From assembly GCA_039908095.1 (NCBI GenBank), contig JAMOBJ010000011.1, positions 1 through 64,000 on the forward strand: DNA of 64,000 nucleotides. The letters run 5' to 3'. This DNA is from Nitrospirae bacterium YQR-1. Lineage in GTDB: Bacteria; Nitrospirota; Thermodesulfovibrionia; Thermodesulfovibrionales; Magnetobacteriaceae. Below, one piece after another: positions 1 through 10,168 of this stretch; position 1 is the stretch's first letter; each line of letters starts with the position of its first letter. Both the position numbers and the translations under genes were made by a program. The notes under the pieces were generated by a model. It was not told the DNA's origin. It ran no database searches and worked only from the letters and a program-made list of their open reading frames with translations.

Positions 1-479
1 CCTCCATTATTGTTTTTTTCTTATTTATTAGCCACTTATAGCCACTTCACGCCATTTTTTACGCTGAACTTCCGTTAAAAGTGTAAAATGTAAGAGAGAT
101 GATATGTTGTACGATGTGCAATATGTGATAATGGGATAAAGGCACAAAAAATGGAGTCACGCTTTGGCGGTAATGACAGATTTATTACATTTGACCGCTA
201 ATTTTGCAATGCTCTGGACTTGATATGAGGGCAATAAGTATATAGTGTGTTTGCCCTGGTGCTCCCGACTTCATCACTTCGAGCACAAAAGAGAGTAAGA
301 AACGGGAAAAAATAGGGTGTATAGATTGGGCGGAAAATGTAGTGCCCTGCTTTTTCGCTTTTTCCTTTTATTTCAACATGTTAGCTCTCTCAAGTGATGA
401 AGTCAAGAGACGGGAGGTTATTTGTGATTTTTGGAAATCTAAGGGATTTGGTTCGCTGATATAAACAGACCTTGATATT
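1..479. other. Gene-free flank downstream of the defence operon
   Basis: No convincing open reading frame, RNA gene or strong terminator is visible in this AT-rich stretch, which lies downstream of the last gene of the minus-strand defence operon. The only clear structure is the spaced inverted repeat listed separately. It may be the left boundary of an acquired island, but no attachment site or tRNA end is seen. Confidence 0.5.
267..404. repeat. Spaced 13-bp perfect inverted repeat
   Basis: GACTTCATCACTT at 267-279 is the exact reverse complement of AAGTGATGAAGTC at 392-404, with a 112-bp spacer. Outside and inside the core both arms carry further partly matching purine/pyrimidine runs. No gene lies between the arms. 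It could be the remnant ends of a small mobile element or a long-range hairpin; no target-site duplication was identified. Confidence 0.5.
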
Positions 480-3158
480 CTACCTATATTCATTACAAAC
501 ACTAATTAACTCTTGAAAGTTTATAGGTCTATATTTTTCAAAAATGTCCATATCAACAAAAACGTAATCATACTTTATTTCCGTATTTACTTTATTGACA
601 TCTTCGCACCACTGTTTCAAACGTTGTATTTTAAAAGGTACATCCATGTCCTCCTGTCCTTTTGTTTCAACGATGAAAACCTGTCTGTTTGATAACTTAA
701 CAATGAAATCAGGGTAGTAGTTTGAAATATCACCCTTTGCATTTACGTAATCAAGTTTAAAGTGTACAGAAAAGTAGTTTTTTGTGTAGGATAATACATC
801 ATTACAATTTTCCAGAAATCCGGCAAAAACAAGTTCAAAATGACTATCTGCTATGATTCGATTAAAAATACTTTTTTTAGGTATCAAATATTGCTGTTCT
901 TTTGCTACAAAGGGTCGAGTATGCCTTAACTTTATAAAATCACGAATTTCAGCACCACCTTTATCTTGAATAGTTAAATCATTTATTGCTTTCTTAAACG
1001 TATCGACAATGGTTCGTGTGGCAGCAACCTCAGACAAGTTTCTGAGGGTATTAGCGTTATCAAGTTCAACCTTACAATCAAACAGGTAATCCTGAATAAA
1101 GTATTTAACCTTACCATAAAGTACATCATATCCACTCACCAGACGAAGGTCCCTCATTATGGTCTGAGAAAAGTATCCTATTACGCTGCTGTAATCAACA
1201 ATACCAGCAGTGTCAAGTATAGTTGTGTGAGTAACTTCACCTGAGGTAATATCTCTAAAAACTATTTCACGCTGCTCCTCAGGCGAAAACTTCTTATAAG
1301 GAACCTTTTCGTTTTTTAATCTACTAATATCTATTTCAGTAAGGTTCTTATACTCACGATATATTCGTGGTGAAAGAACTGGAACCTCAATGTCAAGAGT
1401 ATCAATGTCTTTGTTCTTATTTTCCTTGTCAATCTCAACTACTAATGGGGCTAAAGGTTTGGTTCCCTCCCCCATCGGTTTTCTATCTATAACTACACCT
1501 TCGGATTGTATGGATTCTACAAAATCCATGAATGCGTTTGTCCCCACTATGCTGACATATTCTTCTATACCACCGGGGTACATTTTACGTAGTCCACGAC
1601 CAAGCGTTTGCTCAGGTAATATATTGCTTTTTGCTGAATAAGGACGAAGTCCAACAATGGTCGTTACATTACGAACATCCCAACCCTCTTTAAGCATGAT
1701 TACAGATACAATAGCTTTATACTGGCTATCCTCATCATCAATCTCGTTGGCTTGTTTTCTTAATCTCTTCAACTCTTCCTCTTTCTTCTTTTGAGTAGAT
1801 TCGGATATTTCACCGTTATCATTGGTGTGTATCACTAAAACCGAATTTTTTAATTCAGGATATGTTGCCTCAAGATATAAAGCAACCTCGTCACAGTTCT
1901 TAGTATCATCTGTCATTATGAACAATATAGCCTTCTTCCCAACCTTTTCATGTTCAGCATATGATTTTCGCCATTCAAGAACGCCGAGGTGAATATAGTC
2001 TGCATATTTTTCTGTATATTTTGAACTTTGTTGCTCAACAAGCTTAGCCCTACTTGCGGAATCGGGGAGTACCGGATGTTTTACAACATTTTGAAATATC
2101 GCCTCAACAAGAGGATAGTCAGATACTGTCTGAACAAAAATAGCCCCGCTATTGTGTTTTGGTGTCGCACTAACATCAACCTGAAGCGATAGGGCATCAC
2201 CTTTTTGTTTCAATCTATTATGTATATCCTCGATAGATTTAAACCACGCAAGACGGCTATCATGTATATGATGTGCTTCATCGTTTAAAATGACAAGCTC
2301 ATCAATATCCCTTACTATCATGCCAAGATCAACCTTTGAATCAATTGTTGCTCCGGTGGGACGCTTGCCTAGAAAGTAATCCATTGTATTATCATCATCT
2401 ACCGAAGGTGGGATATCATCACCGGAATAAACACGGTGGATATTTGTCAGGAAAATGTTGCCAATAGGATTTGTAATTCTAACATCGTCCTGTACTTGAA
2501 GAGTTAGTTGGAAATCGTCACGCCAATTCATACCATCAAACCCATTATCCGGAAGCACAGGGTCATTATAGAAAATATGCAATCCCTTAAAATCCTTGTA
2601 AATACGGTCTAACACAATTATATTAGGAGCTATTACAAGAAAATTACGGGCAAGCTCCGAATTGGGTTCATAGAGCTTATGAAAATAGCTCCATGCAAGT
2701 ACAAGGCTCATAACTTTGGTCTTACCTGTTCCAGTTGCCATCTTAATCACAAATCGTCTCCATGTTTCGTCAAACATCCCTGTGGAAACAACCCCAGAAC
2801 TATCAAAGCGCATTAAGTCATACTTGTCCTTTACCCCTACTACGTCATATAGATAAATAATTGTCTCTAATGCTTCACGCTGGGCAAAGTAATATTGGAA
2901 CTCGGCAGTAGTCCCATCGTATTTAGGTAGTATGTGTGGAGTGTTAAACCACCAGTTTAGGAGACTTCGGCTGGTATTGGTTGCACCTTCATAATGCTTA
3001 TTACGCCATAACATAACTTTCTTTCGGAGTTCCGGCACAAGAGGAGGCATAAGTTTTTCAGCACTTGTTGTTCTTATCGTCTCATCTGCGGGAAACCATC
3101 TCACAGATGGATCAAGTATCTCATATGGGGAAGATGGGAAGTCTTTATGAAGTGCCAT
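480..3158 (-). CDS. Type III-type restriction enzyme Res subunit (DEAD/DEAH helicase with PD-(D/E)XK nuclease)
   Basis: This 892-residue protein is predicted to be the ATP-dependent DNA translocase and nuclease of a restriction system. SF2 helicase motifs are visible: Walker A ATGTGKT at 141-147, DEAH at 293-296, SAT at 330-332, motif V MLKEGWDVRNV at 488-498 and motif VI QTLGRGLRK around 517-525. A C-terminal nuclease is suggested by P816-D817 followed by E831-T-K833, the PD...ExK pattern. It resembles the 'BPTD_3080-like' res family that partners a type III-like methyltransferase. It is the last gene of the operon, 158 bp behind the AlbA_2 gene, so it may be more weakly coupled than the others. 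Activity and recognition site cannot be read from sequence. Confidence 0.88.
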   Translation of the reverse strand: MALHKDFPSSPYEILDPSVRWFPADETIRTTSAEKLMPPLVPELRKKVMLWRNKHYEGATNTSRSLLNWWFNTPHILPKYDGTTAEFQYYFAQREALETIIYLYDVVGVKDKYDLMRFDSSGVVSTGMFDETWRRFVIKMATGTGKTKVMSLVLAWSYFHKLYEPNSELARNFLVIAPNIIVLDRIYKDFKGLHIFYNDPVLPDNGFDGMNWRDDFQLTLQVQDDVRITNPIGNIFLTNIHRVYSGDDIPPSVDDDNTMDYFLGKRPTGATIDSKVDLGMIVRDIDELVILNDEAHHIHDSRLAWFKSIEDIHNRLKQKGDALSLQVDVSATPKHNSGAIFVQTVSDYPLVEAIFQNVVKHPVLPDSASRAKLVEQQSSKYTEKYADYIHLGVLEWRKSYAEHEKVGKKAILFIMTDDTKNCDEVALYLEATYPELKNSVLVIHTNDNGEISESTQKKKEEELKRLRKQANEIDDEDSQYKAIVSVIMLKEGWDVRNVTTIVGLRPYSAKSNILPEQTLGRGLRKMYPGGIEEYVSIVGTNAFMDFVESIQSEGVVIDRKPMGEGTKPLAPLVVEIDKENKNKDIDTLDIEVPVLSPRIYREYKNLTEIDISRLKNEKVPYKKFSPEEQREIVFRDITSGEVTHTTILDTAGIVDYSSVIGYFSQTIMRDLRLVSGYDVLYGKVKYFIQDYLFDCKVELDNANTLRNLSEVAATRTIVDTFKKAINDLTIQDKGGAEIRDFIKLRHTRPFVAKEQQYLIPKKSIFNRIIADSHFELVFAGFLENCNDVLSYTKNYFSVHFKLDYVNAKGDISNYYPDFIVKLSNRQVFIVETKGQEDMDVPFKIQRLKQWCEDVNKVNTEIKYDYVFVDMDIFEKYRPINFQELISVCNEYR

Positions 3159-3231
3159 ATTGAACCTCTCTTACTTTTCTAAAGACTAAGTGACAGCATC
3201 CATTAGATATCTGAATAGACATACTATTAAT

Positions 3232-3314
3232 TTTGCGTCTAAATAAGAACTCATTGATATTACATGTTTTTTTCACAATACCCCGGTGTCCTTCAGCTTT
3301 GCGTCTAAATGAGA
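3232..3314. repeat. 17-bp direct repeat pair in the gap between two defence genes
   Basis: TTTGCGTCTAAATAAGA at 3232-3248 recurs at 3298-3314 with one mismatch (TTTGCGTCTAAATGAGA). The pair occupies most of the only sizeable gap in the lower half of the operon. A 75-codon minus-strand frame across it (3145-3372) overlaps both neighbours and looks like repeat-derived sequence rather than a gene. It could be a dispersed-repeat remnant or a regulatory site. Confidence 0.5.
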
Positions 3315-3316
3315 TA

Positions 3317-4726
3317 TTATGCCCAGTACGGAACATACTTTGCATATCGCCTGGAATTGTTATTAGGATCATCGAACTTCACCAATCCATCGTTGACGGC
3401 ATCAGAAATAATACGTGATACCGTTTCAGCCTTATTTTCTGGCAGGCGAAAACGCTCTCTCAAGCTTTGATTTGTCATCTTTTGATTATTGACATAGCGT
3501 AAACAGCAGTGCTGATAACAAGCGCGAATCCTCTCCTTTCTGTCCATTATTTCAAAATCAATAGGCGCAAATAGTGCCACAGTTGTGGTTCTCTCCCCCA
3601 CTCTAAAATCAGGTGCTGGTAATTGATACGCCTCGACAAGTGAAATAACCCGATCAATTCCGCTACTTTTTTCCTCACAAATACCAAAACGGCGCATTAA
3701 GTCTGCCAGGCGCTCATTTCGTGACTTATACTCATCAATAAATCTGTCAGGTGGAATCAAGGGTTTACCGGGATTGGAAATCTCAATACGATCAGTGTAA
3801 ATTTCAATCATCACAAATGAACCGGTATCAGCTACATCCTGATGAATTAATGCGTTAGCTACAAGTTCACGAATTGCAAGTTCAGGGTACATCCGGATGT
3901 CAGTTCGTAACGCCTGCTTAATCACCTCGTTTGTAGGAAGCTGATCGTTTATATAAGAAATAAGCCCATCAAACCCTACTGCATAGCCTCTAGTTCCAAT
4001 CTTGTCTTTGAGGGTTTCAAGTTTATTAACACCACTAAATATAATTACACGTGGTGCTTTGCGACGCAACCCCTCAAACTGATTTAAATCTTTTGCTAAT
4101 AAAAGAGCGCCAAAGTTAGTTATATCCCACCCCGATGTCTTTCTTTCAATTAATTTTTCGCTTTCACATCTGGAAAGCACTCCCTCGCGCTCAGCAGGAT
4201 AAGGCATCTTTAAAAGGTCAAATAAGCTCTGTGTATCGAGTAGACTTACTACTTCATCGGCACTCACATCACTCATCGCCGGACGAGATAAAAAATCCGG
4301 ACGACCTTCATCAAAAATTCGACGAAGCATATCTTCAGTCATAGGTAACAACGCATCTCCAGCTCGCATCAAGTAAGCACCTTCGTATGATAGAGCCGTA
4401 CCAACCGGTCGGGAAGGGATTATAAAAACTAAAACTCTCCCTCCTGTATGTTTAACTTCCTCTATATCCACACGAATACGAAGTTTTTCTACAATATATA
4501 ACTTTATACTACCAAGATCATTAAAGGCATTTGTACCAATAACACATCGTGGCGGACGGTCTGTTATACCCAACAGCAACTTCCCCCCACCCTCATTGGC
4601 AAGTGCCACACAGTAGCGCAACAACTTGTCTCTATCGAATTGTTTTTTAGCTTCTTTAAATTCCAAATGCTCATGCTCACTTGGTACGGAAATCATATTG
4701 TCTATATCCATAACTGTGAAAGTCAT
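3317..4726 (-). CDS. AlbA_2 (Schlafen-type) domain and HATPase-domain protein
   Basis: 469 residues. The N-terminal ~130 residues match the AlbA_2/Schlafen AAA_4-like fold ([10 protein letters not shown] at 21-30, [11 protein letters not shown] at 44-54). The central part carries a GHKL-type ATP-binding module of the RecG-like 'HATPase_c_4' type ([11 protein letters not shown] at 287-297, ISNPG at 316-320), and the last ~70 residues look like a winged helix. Such proteins are often called putative transcriptional regulators or RecG-like helicases, although no helicase motifs are present. The start codon overlaps the stop codon of the upstream methyltransferase gene (ATGA at 4723-4726), so the two are probably translationally coupled. 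Its role in the restriction system is unknown; a regulatory or nucleic-acid-sensing role is inferred. Confidence 0.85.
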   Translation of the reverse strand: MTFTVMDIDNMISVPSEHEHLEFKEAKKQFDRDKLLRYCVALANEGGGKLLLGITDRPPRCVIGTNAFNDLGSIKLYIVEKLRIRVDIEEVKHTGGRVLVFIIPSRPVGTALSYEGAYLMRAGDALLPMTEDMLRRIFDEGRPDFLSRPAMSDVSADEVVSLLDTQSLFDLLKMPYPAEREGVLSRCESEKLIERKTSGWDITNFGALLLAKDLNQFEGLRRKAPRVIIFSGVNKLETLKDKIGTRGYAVGFDGLISYINDQLPTNEVIKQALRTDIRMYPELAIRELVANALIHQDVADTGSFVMIEIYTDRIEISNPGKPLIPPDRFIDEYKSRNERLADLMRRFGICEEKSSGIDRVISLVEAYQLPAPDFRVGERTTTVALFAPIDFEIMDRKERIRACYQHCCLRYVNNQKMTNQSLRERFRLPENKAETVSRIISDAVNDGLVKFDDPNNNSRRYAKYVPYWA

Positions 4727-7035
4727 ACTCTTATCTCTATAATCTTCATAGTATCATTTCCGAATATATCAACCACTTTAACAGCTATTTTCCGCCGTCC
4801 GGGTTGGCACTCTATCGTAGCACTTTTAAGTTCTAATGAACGGTCTTTCTTTGTCCTGAATGATTGCCATTCATTCTCAAATATATAATCTCCTGTCCAT
4901 ACTTCTTCCCATTCATGTAAAGCAGCCTGTTGCGGCTCGAGCCCTGGAAGTGAATTGTGGTCAAACATGCTACGTTTTACTCTAATAATCTCTCGTTTGT
5001 TCTCAAAATCAAAATCCACAGCCCAATAGTCAACCCAATCAGTCCACTTTTGTGTTAGCACCTCTCGTTTTATAATACCGTAGCTATCCTTGCTAACTTT
5101 GACTATTTGTCCCTTTTCGACAACTATCTTACTCCCCTTGTCTTTTAATGAAGCCTCCGCATGAACAATTGAATCCTGTGAGTAAAAAACTGAAAAATCC
5201 GTAAGTTCTACCGTTACATTATTGCCATTTATGTGTGGTGTAACTTCAATAAACGCTACATCATGAAAAACTACCTGATTTTTCTCAACAGCTCTTTTGT
5301 CAAACACCTCGGCAGGGATGTACTTAGGTGCTATGTCTATACCCTTTGTCTTTGCCTCATCTAACACATTTGGGAATAATCCCATCTCAAATTCAAAGCC
5401 CAGAATGTCCACCTTTGTAACATGTTTTTTACGGCATTCAAGTATGATTTCCTCAACAAAAAGACGGGTTACCGGCAAATTAACAGGACCGACAGTTACA
5501 AGCCTTCCGGCTTTTTTGCCATGAAATGTCTGAAATCCTTCTAACTTCTCAGCACAATAGGCTCGAAGAATTAGCGCTACAAATGCCTGCGCTTTTTCAT
5601 CAATCTGCTTCTGTTTCTCTCTATCCCGAAGGTTCGGATTTACCCCGATATAATGCTGCCTTTCATACTTGCCGAGGTTCAAAAGCTCAAAAGCTCGATA
5701 ATTTTTACCCTCCGTCTTTAGTTGGCGTTGTACGCCTATCATCCTTTTACGAGTAGTATGAATAGCGAATTTACCGAGGTCTGTAACTATCCATTTTCTG
5801 CCAAGCTTCTCGGCAACTGCTGCTGTAGTGCCTGAACCACAAAAGAAATCGGCAACTATATTATCTTCGTTAGATGAGGCTTTAATTATACGTTCTAAAA
5901 GGGCTTCGGGTTTTTGGGTTGGATAACCAATTCTCTCGTTTGCTTGTGAAGCCACCTGTCCTATATCATCCCAAAAATCAGAGACAGGTTTACCTTTTAA
6001 TTCATCTAAATATCTTTTTCGTTGGATACGTCCATTTTTATCTTTTGGGAAGTATAAACGACCTTCTTCATCCCATTGTTGCATCTTATCAAGAGAAATA
6101 GCCCATCCATTTTTTGGTGGTTTATAACCTTTATATTCATATCTAAGAGTTGGCCGTGGAGCAGGATTTGCTAAATCGGCTATCCGATATACCCTTCCAT
6201 TAGAATCTTTAAATCTATAAAATTTAGCAATATAGTCAGGATCACTCTCAGTATACTGCATATTATAAATTGAATTTTCGCCCTTTCCATAAAAAAGAAT
6301 GGAGTCAACGTCATGTCCATAACGATCCGTTGTTGATCCTATTTGACTGCTACTACCTGTTTTTCGCTTCCATGAAATCTCGTTTTTAAACATCTTTGAA
6401 CCAAATATTTCATCCATTACTAATCTGATAAGGCTATTCACTCTCCAATCGCAATGCACATAGATACTACCATTTTCAGCCAGCAAATCACGCATGAGTT
6501 TCAGTCGTTCATAGATCATAGCGATGAAAGAATCTGCTCCTTTGCCCCATGTATCACGATAGGCTATTTCTTCAAGAATGTTCGGTTTTTTTGTGAAAGT
6601 CTCATCACCTATTTCAATGTCCATCGAGAAATCGGCACCCACATCAAATGGCGGGTCTATGTAGATGAGCTTTATACCACCTTGGCTCTCTATCTCTTCC
6701 CGTATAGGCCCATTCTTAAGACTTGATAGTATTAGCTTGTTGTCACCCCAGATAAGTTTGTTCGTCCATCCTTTAAGCTGTCTGCCACGACTATCAGTAT
6801 TGAAATCCAGTTTCAATTGAGTAGATACGTGGTTTTCCGTACGTGGTTCATCAACTTGTTCTATTACCTGAAAAGGCAGTACGATATTGCATACTTCATT
6901 CGATTTACCGTTCCAAACAAGTTCCACCTGACGTTTCTCATCAAAAAGCAGAAAGCGGTACTTATCCGGTAACGGTTTTCCGGCATCCAAATATCGAATG
7001 ATATCCTGTTTTTCCTGTTCAGTTAGTTTTTCCAT
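4723..7035 (-). CDS. Type III-type site-specific DNA methyltransferase (Mod, N6-adenine/N4-cytosine, beta class)
   Basis: 770 residues. The order of motifs is that of beta-class amino-methyltransferases: catalytic motif IV DPPF at 127-130, target-recognition region roughly 215-360, then [14 protein letters not shown] at 371-384 and the SAM-binding motif FCGSGTT at 398-404. DPPF in place of DPPY is common in this group. About 350 residues after the SAM motif form an extra C-terminal module of unknown function. It would modify host DNA so that the Res protein (480-3158) cuts only unmodified DNA. The 67-bp gap upstream separates it from the ATPase gene, and it overlaps the next gene by four bases. 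Confidence 0.9.
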   Translation of the reverse strand: MEKLTEQEKQDIIRYLDAGKPLPDKYRFLLFDEKRQVELVWNGKSNEVCNIVLPFQVIEQVDEPRTENHVSTQLKLDFNTDSRGRQLKGWTNKLIWGDNKLILSSLKNGPIREEIESQGGIKLIYIDPPFDVGADFSMDIEIGDETFTKKPNILEEIAYRDTWGKGADSFIAMIYERLKLMRDLLAENGSIYVHCDWRVNSLIRLVMDEIFGSKMFKNEISWKRKTGSSSQIGSTTDRYGHDVDSILFYGKGENSIYNMQYTESDPDYIAKFYRFKDSNGRVYRIADLANPAPRPTLRYEYKGYKPPKNGWAISLDKMQQWDEEGRLYFPKDKNGRIQRKRYLDELKGKPVSDFWDDIGQVASQANERIGYPTQKPEALLERIIKASSNEDNIVADFFCGSGTTAAVAEKLGRKWIVTDLGKFAIHTTRKRMIGVQRQLKTEGKNYRAFELLNLGKYERQHYIGVNPNLRDREKQKQIDEKAQAFVALILRAYCAEKLEGFQTFHGKKAGRLVTVGPVNLPVTRLFVEEIILECRKKHVTKVDILGFEFEMGLFPNVLDEAKTKGIDIAPKYIPAEVFDKRAVEKNQVVFHDVAFIEVTPHINGNNVTVELTDFSVFYSQDSIVHAEASLKDKGSKIVVEKGQIVKVSKDSYGIIKREVLTQKWTDWVDYWAVDFDFENKREIIRVKRSMFDHNSLPGLEPQQAALHEWEEVWTGDYIFENEWQSFRTKKDRSLELKSATIECQPGRRKIAVKVVDIFGNDTMKIIEIRV

Positions 7036-7102
7036 CTTAGTCTTATTATAATAACCTTTAAAAACATGTTTTAGATGTTTGACAACAAACCAAATCTTTT
7101 AA

Positions 7103-9520
7103 CTATCTACAATTATAATTAATATTTCCACATGAACACCGGATTTTACCATTAACTGTATCTAAGTATGTAACGGCTACGAGTTTTTTACACTTATCAC
7201 ATATAAACAGGGCTTCAAGTGCAATGACATCATCATAAAAGGCTTGTAAATCTGGAATGGATTCCTGAAAATCATTGTCGTGGGATGTCTTATTTCCTAA
7301 AAAATTAGATGCCTCAAGCCTACCAAATATTGGATGTTCTTTAATTTCAGGTAGCTTTTTATTGATATGGCTTCTAATTTCAGATAGTAGTTCATTTGAC
7401 ATTCTGCTTTCATTTTTGTCATTGAATCGAAATTTCACACTAACCTCAAGTGAATAGGAAATATCCTTCAGAATTCCTTCGAGGTATTTTCTGATGAGGT
7501 TACCTAATCCATCTTTATCTTTATTTGTTAATTTGTGTTCTATCTTAGCCTTAACGTCTGTCAATGGAATTTCTATTGAAGCCCCTTGGTTTACCTCCCA
7601 CTTGATATTATGAATCTTCCAACCCTTGCCTTTGACCATACGGGCAATAAATTCAAACCAATCTTCCTCATGTGTTAAAAGCAGTATTTGATAATCAGCG
7701 AACTTTTCAACTAATAAATTAGCGAATCGAATACGATGATTTTTGTCAAAGCTTGAAATCACATCGTCAAGAATAAAGAACTTATTCCTCTTATTGAAGG
7801 CTTTGACCGAAGTCAAGAATAAACAGATGCCAAGACAGTTCAAATGAGATTCGCTTAAATACTTGTCAGGTGGCGTAACCACATCCCCGTGGAATTTAAA
7901 TTGATATGTTATTCCATCAAAATCATCTCCAACACCTATAGGAATAAGCTGGATTTCATCAACTTTTTCATCCTTGTTCATGAATAAATACAGATCATTG
8001 ATTTCCCTTGATATAGCATCCAGGAAGGCAACAAATCCCTCCTTTTGGCGTTTTATAAATTCTCTATAAAGAGCATCAAAAGTTTGTTGTTGATCTTTAA
8101 GAATTTTTTCTTCAGCCCTTAACTTTACAATTCCATCATATAACTGACGTGCAATAGTTATCTTAGTTGTAATTTCAAATTTCTTATCGTCCTTCCTTTT
8201 CTCAAATATTTGTTTCTTTTGTGTAGCAAAGTCGGTTGATACTTTAACGATTGTGTCAAGATTAACTTTAAATAAATTATTAGAAATAGCTTTTCCGAGG
8301 ATATCTCCTTCAATTTCTTGTAAATTAGATATTATCGCTTCATGGATTTGATTAAACATTTCTATATGTTTTGTGTTTTCCTTTAAGAGTATACATTTTT
8401 CAGCTTTAAGCGAGGATATTTCTGACAGGACATGATTGACAAGATTAACAACATCTTGCTGTAGCCCTTTTAATTCTTCTTTCGCTTTCTTTAATTCAGA
8501 AAGTTCATTGATCCTAAATTTAATTTCATCCAGTAGCTCTGATCTGTTTTTACTCTGTAAGCAAAGAGGGCATCTATCTTCATCAAAGAAGGCCTCATTA
8601 ATAAGCTTAAACCCTTCATTAAGAAGGTTTTCAAGTCTTAAATTCTTGATATTTTCAATGCTACCCGAAATTGATTGATGTTTTGACAAAAGCGTAGTGT
8701 AAGGTACTGAAATACTTTTTAAAGAAGATGTAATATTTGATATTAGAGTTATTGCTTTTTCATACGATGCCTGTAATAGGATATCGTCCTTATTTTCCGG
8801 TTGCCTTATTTTTCCAAGAGCATCATCTATGCTCTTTTTATCCGTTACCTTAATTGATAATCCCAAGGGTTCGATAAGGTTCTGAATAGCACTAAAATAT
8901 TGAGCATCATTTTGGATTGATTGATTAACCTGTTGAAGTAGCTGAGATTGGCCTTGATTTATTTTATCATCAAATCTACTGTTTTTTAATAATTTCGTGA
9001 TATCATTTAATACTTTAAGCAAAACGCTTCTTATTTCTACCAATTCACCAAAGCCAATTATTGATGAAAGCTCATCCAGTTTATCTTTTTTTCTCAGATA
9101 AATGAATCGCACTAAGTCCCTATATCTTAAGATTAAATTCTCATTTTTTGATGCGACCCGATATGAGTCAAACGATTTGTTAGTATTAGAATATAAGGAG
9201 CTGAATTTATTATTTTTAGTAGAAAGTGACTTGGTTGAATTAAGTGCACTGTCAGAATATTCAATTCCAAGCGTTGCAGTTTCATCATCAGACAGAAATC
9301 TATTTCTTAATGCAGGGATACCATTAAGTCCAATTTCCTCTTTTGATAAATGGTCAATTCTATCGTGATAGAACCATTCAATTGCATCGGCGATGGAGCT
9401 TTTACCGCTTCCGTTATCTCCATAAATTAACAGTGATTGGTTCGTCTTCAAATCTATAGAGATAGTATCATGAATTCCACGAATTCCTGTTATTGTGATG
9501 TTTCGAAGAGTAGTCATCAT
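7103..9520 (-). CDS. RecF/Rad50-like AAA ATPase with zinc-hook motif and C-terminal zinc ribbon
   Basis: 805 residues. Walker A GDNGSGKS sits at 34-41, then long coiled coils flank a CPLC pair at 317-320 that resembles a Rad50 zinc hook. An ABC-type signature YLSESHLNCLGI is at 554-565, Walker B FFILDDV at 581-587, D-loop SSFD at 589-592 and the H-loop LLTHEE at 614-619. After the ATPase, about 100 helical residues include NFLGNKTSHDN, a pattern seen in HEPN-like tails (weak inference), and the end has a CDKC...CSC...C zinc-ribbon. Family knowledge: such stand-alone SMC-like ATPases act as DNA or translation-status sensors in RloC, Lamassu and related defence systems; no ACNase motif was identified here. 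Its start codon overlaps the stop of the 57-residue gene (ATGA). Confidence 0.87.
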   Translation of the reverse strand: MMTTLRNITITGIRGIHDTISIDLKTNQSLLIYGDNGSGKSSIADAIEWFYHDRIDHLSKEEIGLNGIPALRNRFLSDDETATLGIEYSDSALNSTKSLSTKNNKFSSLYSNTNKSFDSYRVASKNENLILRYRDLVRFIYLRKKDKLDELSSIIGFGELVEIRSVLLKVLNDITKLLKNSRFDDKINQGQSQLLQQVNQSIQNDAQYFSAIQNLIEPLGLSIKVTDKKSIDDALGKIRQPENKDDILLQASYEKAITLISNITSSLKSISVPYTTLLSKHQSISGSIENIKNLRLENLLNEGFKLINEAFFDEDRCPLCLQSKNRSELLDEIKFRINELSELKKAKEELKGLQQDVVNLVNHVLSEISSLKAEKCILLKENTKHIEMFNQIHEAIISNLQEIEGDILGKAISNNLFKVNLDTIVKVSTDFATQKKQIFEKRKDDKKFEITTKITIARQLYDGIVKLRAEEKILKDQQQTFDALYREFIKRQKEGFVAFLDAISREINDLYLFMNKDEKVDEIQLIPIGVGDDFDGITYQFKFHGDVVTPPDKYLSESHLNCLGICLFLTSVKAFNKRNKFFILDDVISSFDKNHRIRFANLLVEKFADYQILLLTHEEDWFEFIARMVKGKGWKIHNIKWEVNQGASIEIPLTDVKAKIEHKLTNKDKDGLGNLIRKYLEGILKDISYSLEVSVKFRFNDKNESRMSNELLSEIRSHINKKLPEIKEHPIFGRLEASNFLGNKTSHDNDFQESIPDLQAFYDDVIALEALFICDKCKKLVAVTYLDTVNGKIRCSCGNINYNCR

Positions 9521-9690
9521 TTACCCTCTCGAAGTCCTGAAAGAGCATTTGAAATACTTGTATTTGTAAACTTACCGGACGTATAAAGCTGAAGCAATGT
9601 TGATGCAATCTTATTATCTACTCCATCAATCTTTTGAATATCGGCAAAGAATTCCTCAACTATCTGGTTTCCGCTTTTGATTTCTTTCAT
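9517..9690 (-). CDS. Small conserved-position protein (57 aa) coupled to the ATPase gene
   Basis: Starts ATG at 9690 and encodes MKEIKSGNQIVEEFF... ending in ...SGLREGK. Both ends overlap neighbours by four bases: its ATG overlaps the TGA of the GIY-YIG gene (9687-9690) and its TGA overlaps the ATG of the ATPase gene (9517-9520). That double ATGA linkage, with no gap on either side, is strong evidence of a real translated gene. The product is predicted helical, has no cysteines and no membrane segment, and I do not recognise the family. A subunit or regulator of the ATPase or nuclease is inferred from position only. Confidence 0.8.
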   Translation of the reverse strand: MKEIKSGNQIVEEFFADIQKIDGVDNKIASTLLQLYTSGKFTNTSISNALSGLREGK

Positions 9691-10157
9691 GTTGCTGGCA
9701 CCTCACTGTTAAAGTATTTCCAGTCTATATCAAAAAATACAGATAAGTTATGCTTTTTAATTTCAAAACCTGATTTATTATTACAGATAGGATATACCCC
9801 GTAATCTTTTAAAAAATCGAGAATGAAATAACTCTCTAAGTCTTCTATTCTGAGCTTCCATATGGTCTTAAACATTTCAAAGTTAATATAGGTGAAGTAT
9901 AGCCCCTCAGCTTTACGGTAGTTGAGTAACCCCTCATTACCAGATGTCCCATCGTAATGGCCTAATAGCCTCTTTCCAATACTATTTGTTTTCTTTTCGC
10001 TCATGCCAATATAAACAAGCCTTGATTTACCATAAGGATATGGTATTTCTGTATATCTAAGAAATATAAAATATAACCCTGTTATCCCCATAAGATGTTG
10101 AATATTATTTAATTCAAAGACTTGTTGTTGCTCAAAATAGATTTTAAGGATATCCAT
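9687..10157 (-). CDS. GIY-YIG nuclease-superfamily protein
   Basis: 156 residues. The GIY-YIG fold is indicated by GLY at 27-29, VYIG at 48-51, the following GKRLLGHYDG helix at 61-70, an acidic IEDLES segment near 104-109 and the asparagine-containing CNNK at 125-128. These positions match the catalytic Tyr, Arg/His, Glu and the conserved Asn of the family, so it may be an active metal-dependent DNA nuclease. The domain fills the whole protein, so targeting must come from partners. It lies 11 bp after the WYL-like gene and overlaps the 57-residue gene by four bases. A second nuclease beside the Res subunit in one operon is noteworthy. Confidence 0.75.
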   Translation of the reverse strand: MDILKIYFEQQQVFELNNIQHLMGITGLYFIFLRYTEIPYPYGKSRLVYIGMSEKKTNSIGKRLLGHYDGTSGNEGLLNYRKAEGLYFTYINFEMFKTIWKLRIEDLESYFILDFLKDYGVYPICNNKSGFEIKKHNLSVFFDIDWKYFNSEVPAT

Positions 10158-10168
10158 TTATAACATGC

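Noticed and set aside
3145..3372. 75-codon minus-strand frame between the AlbA_2 and Res genes
   Set aside because: Overlaps both real genes out of frame and is derived from the 17-bp direct repeats.
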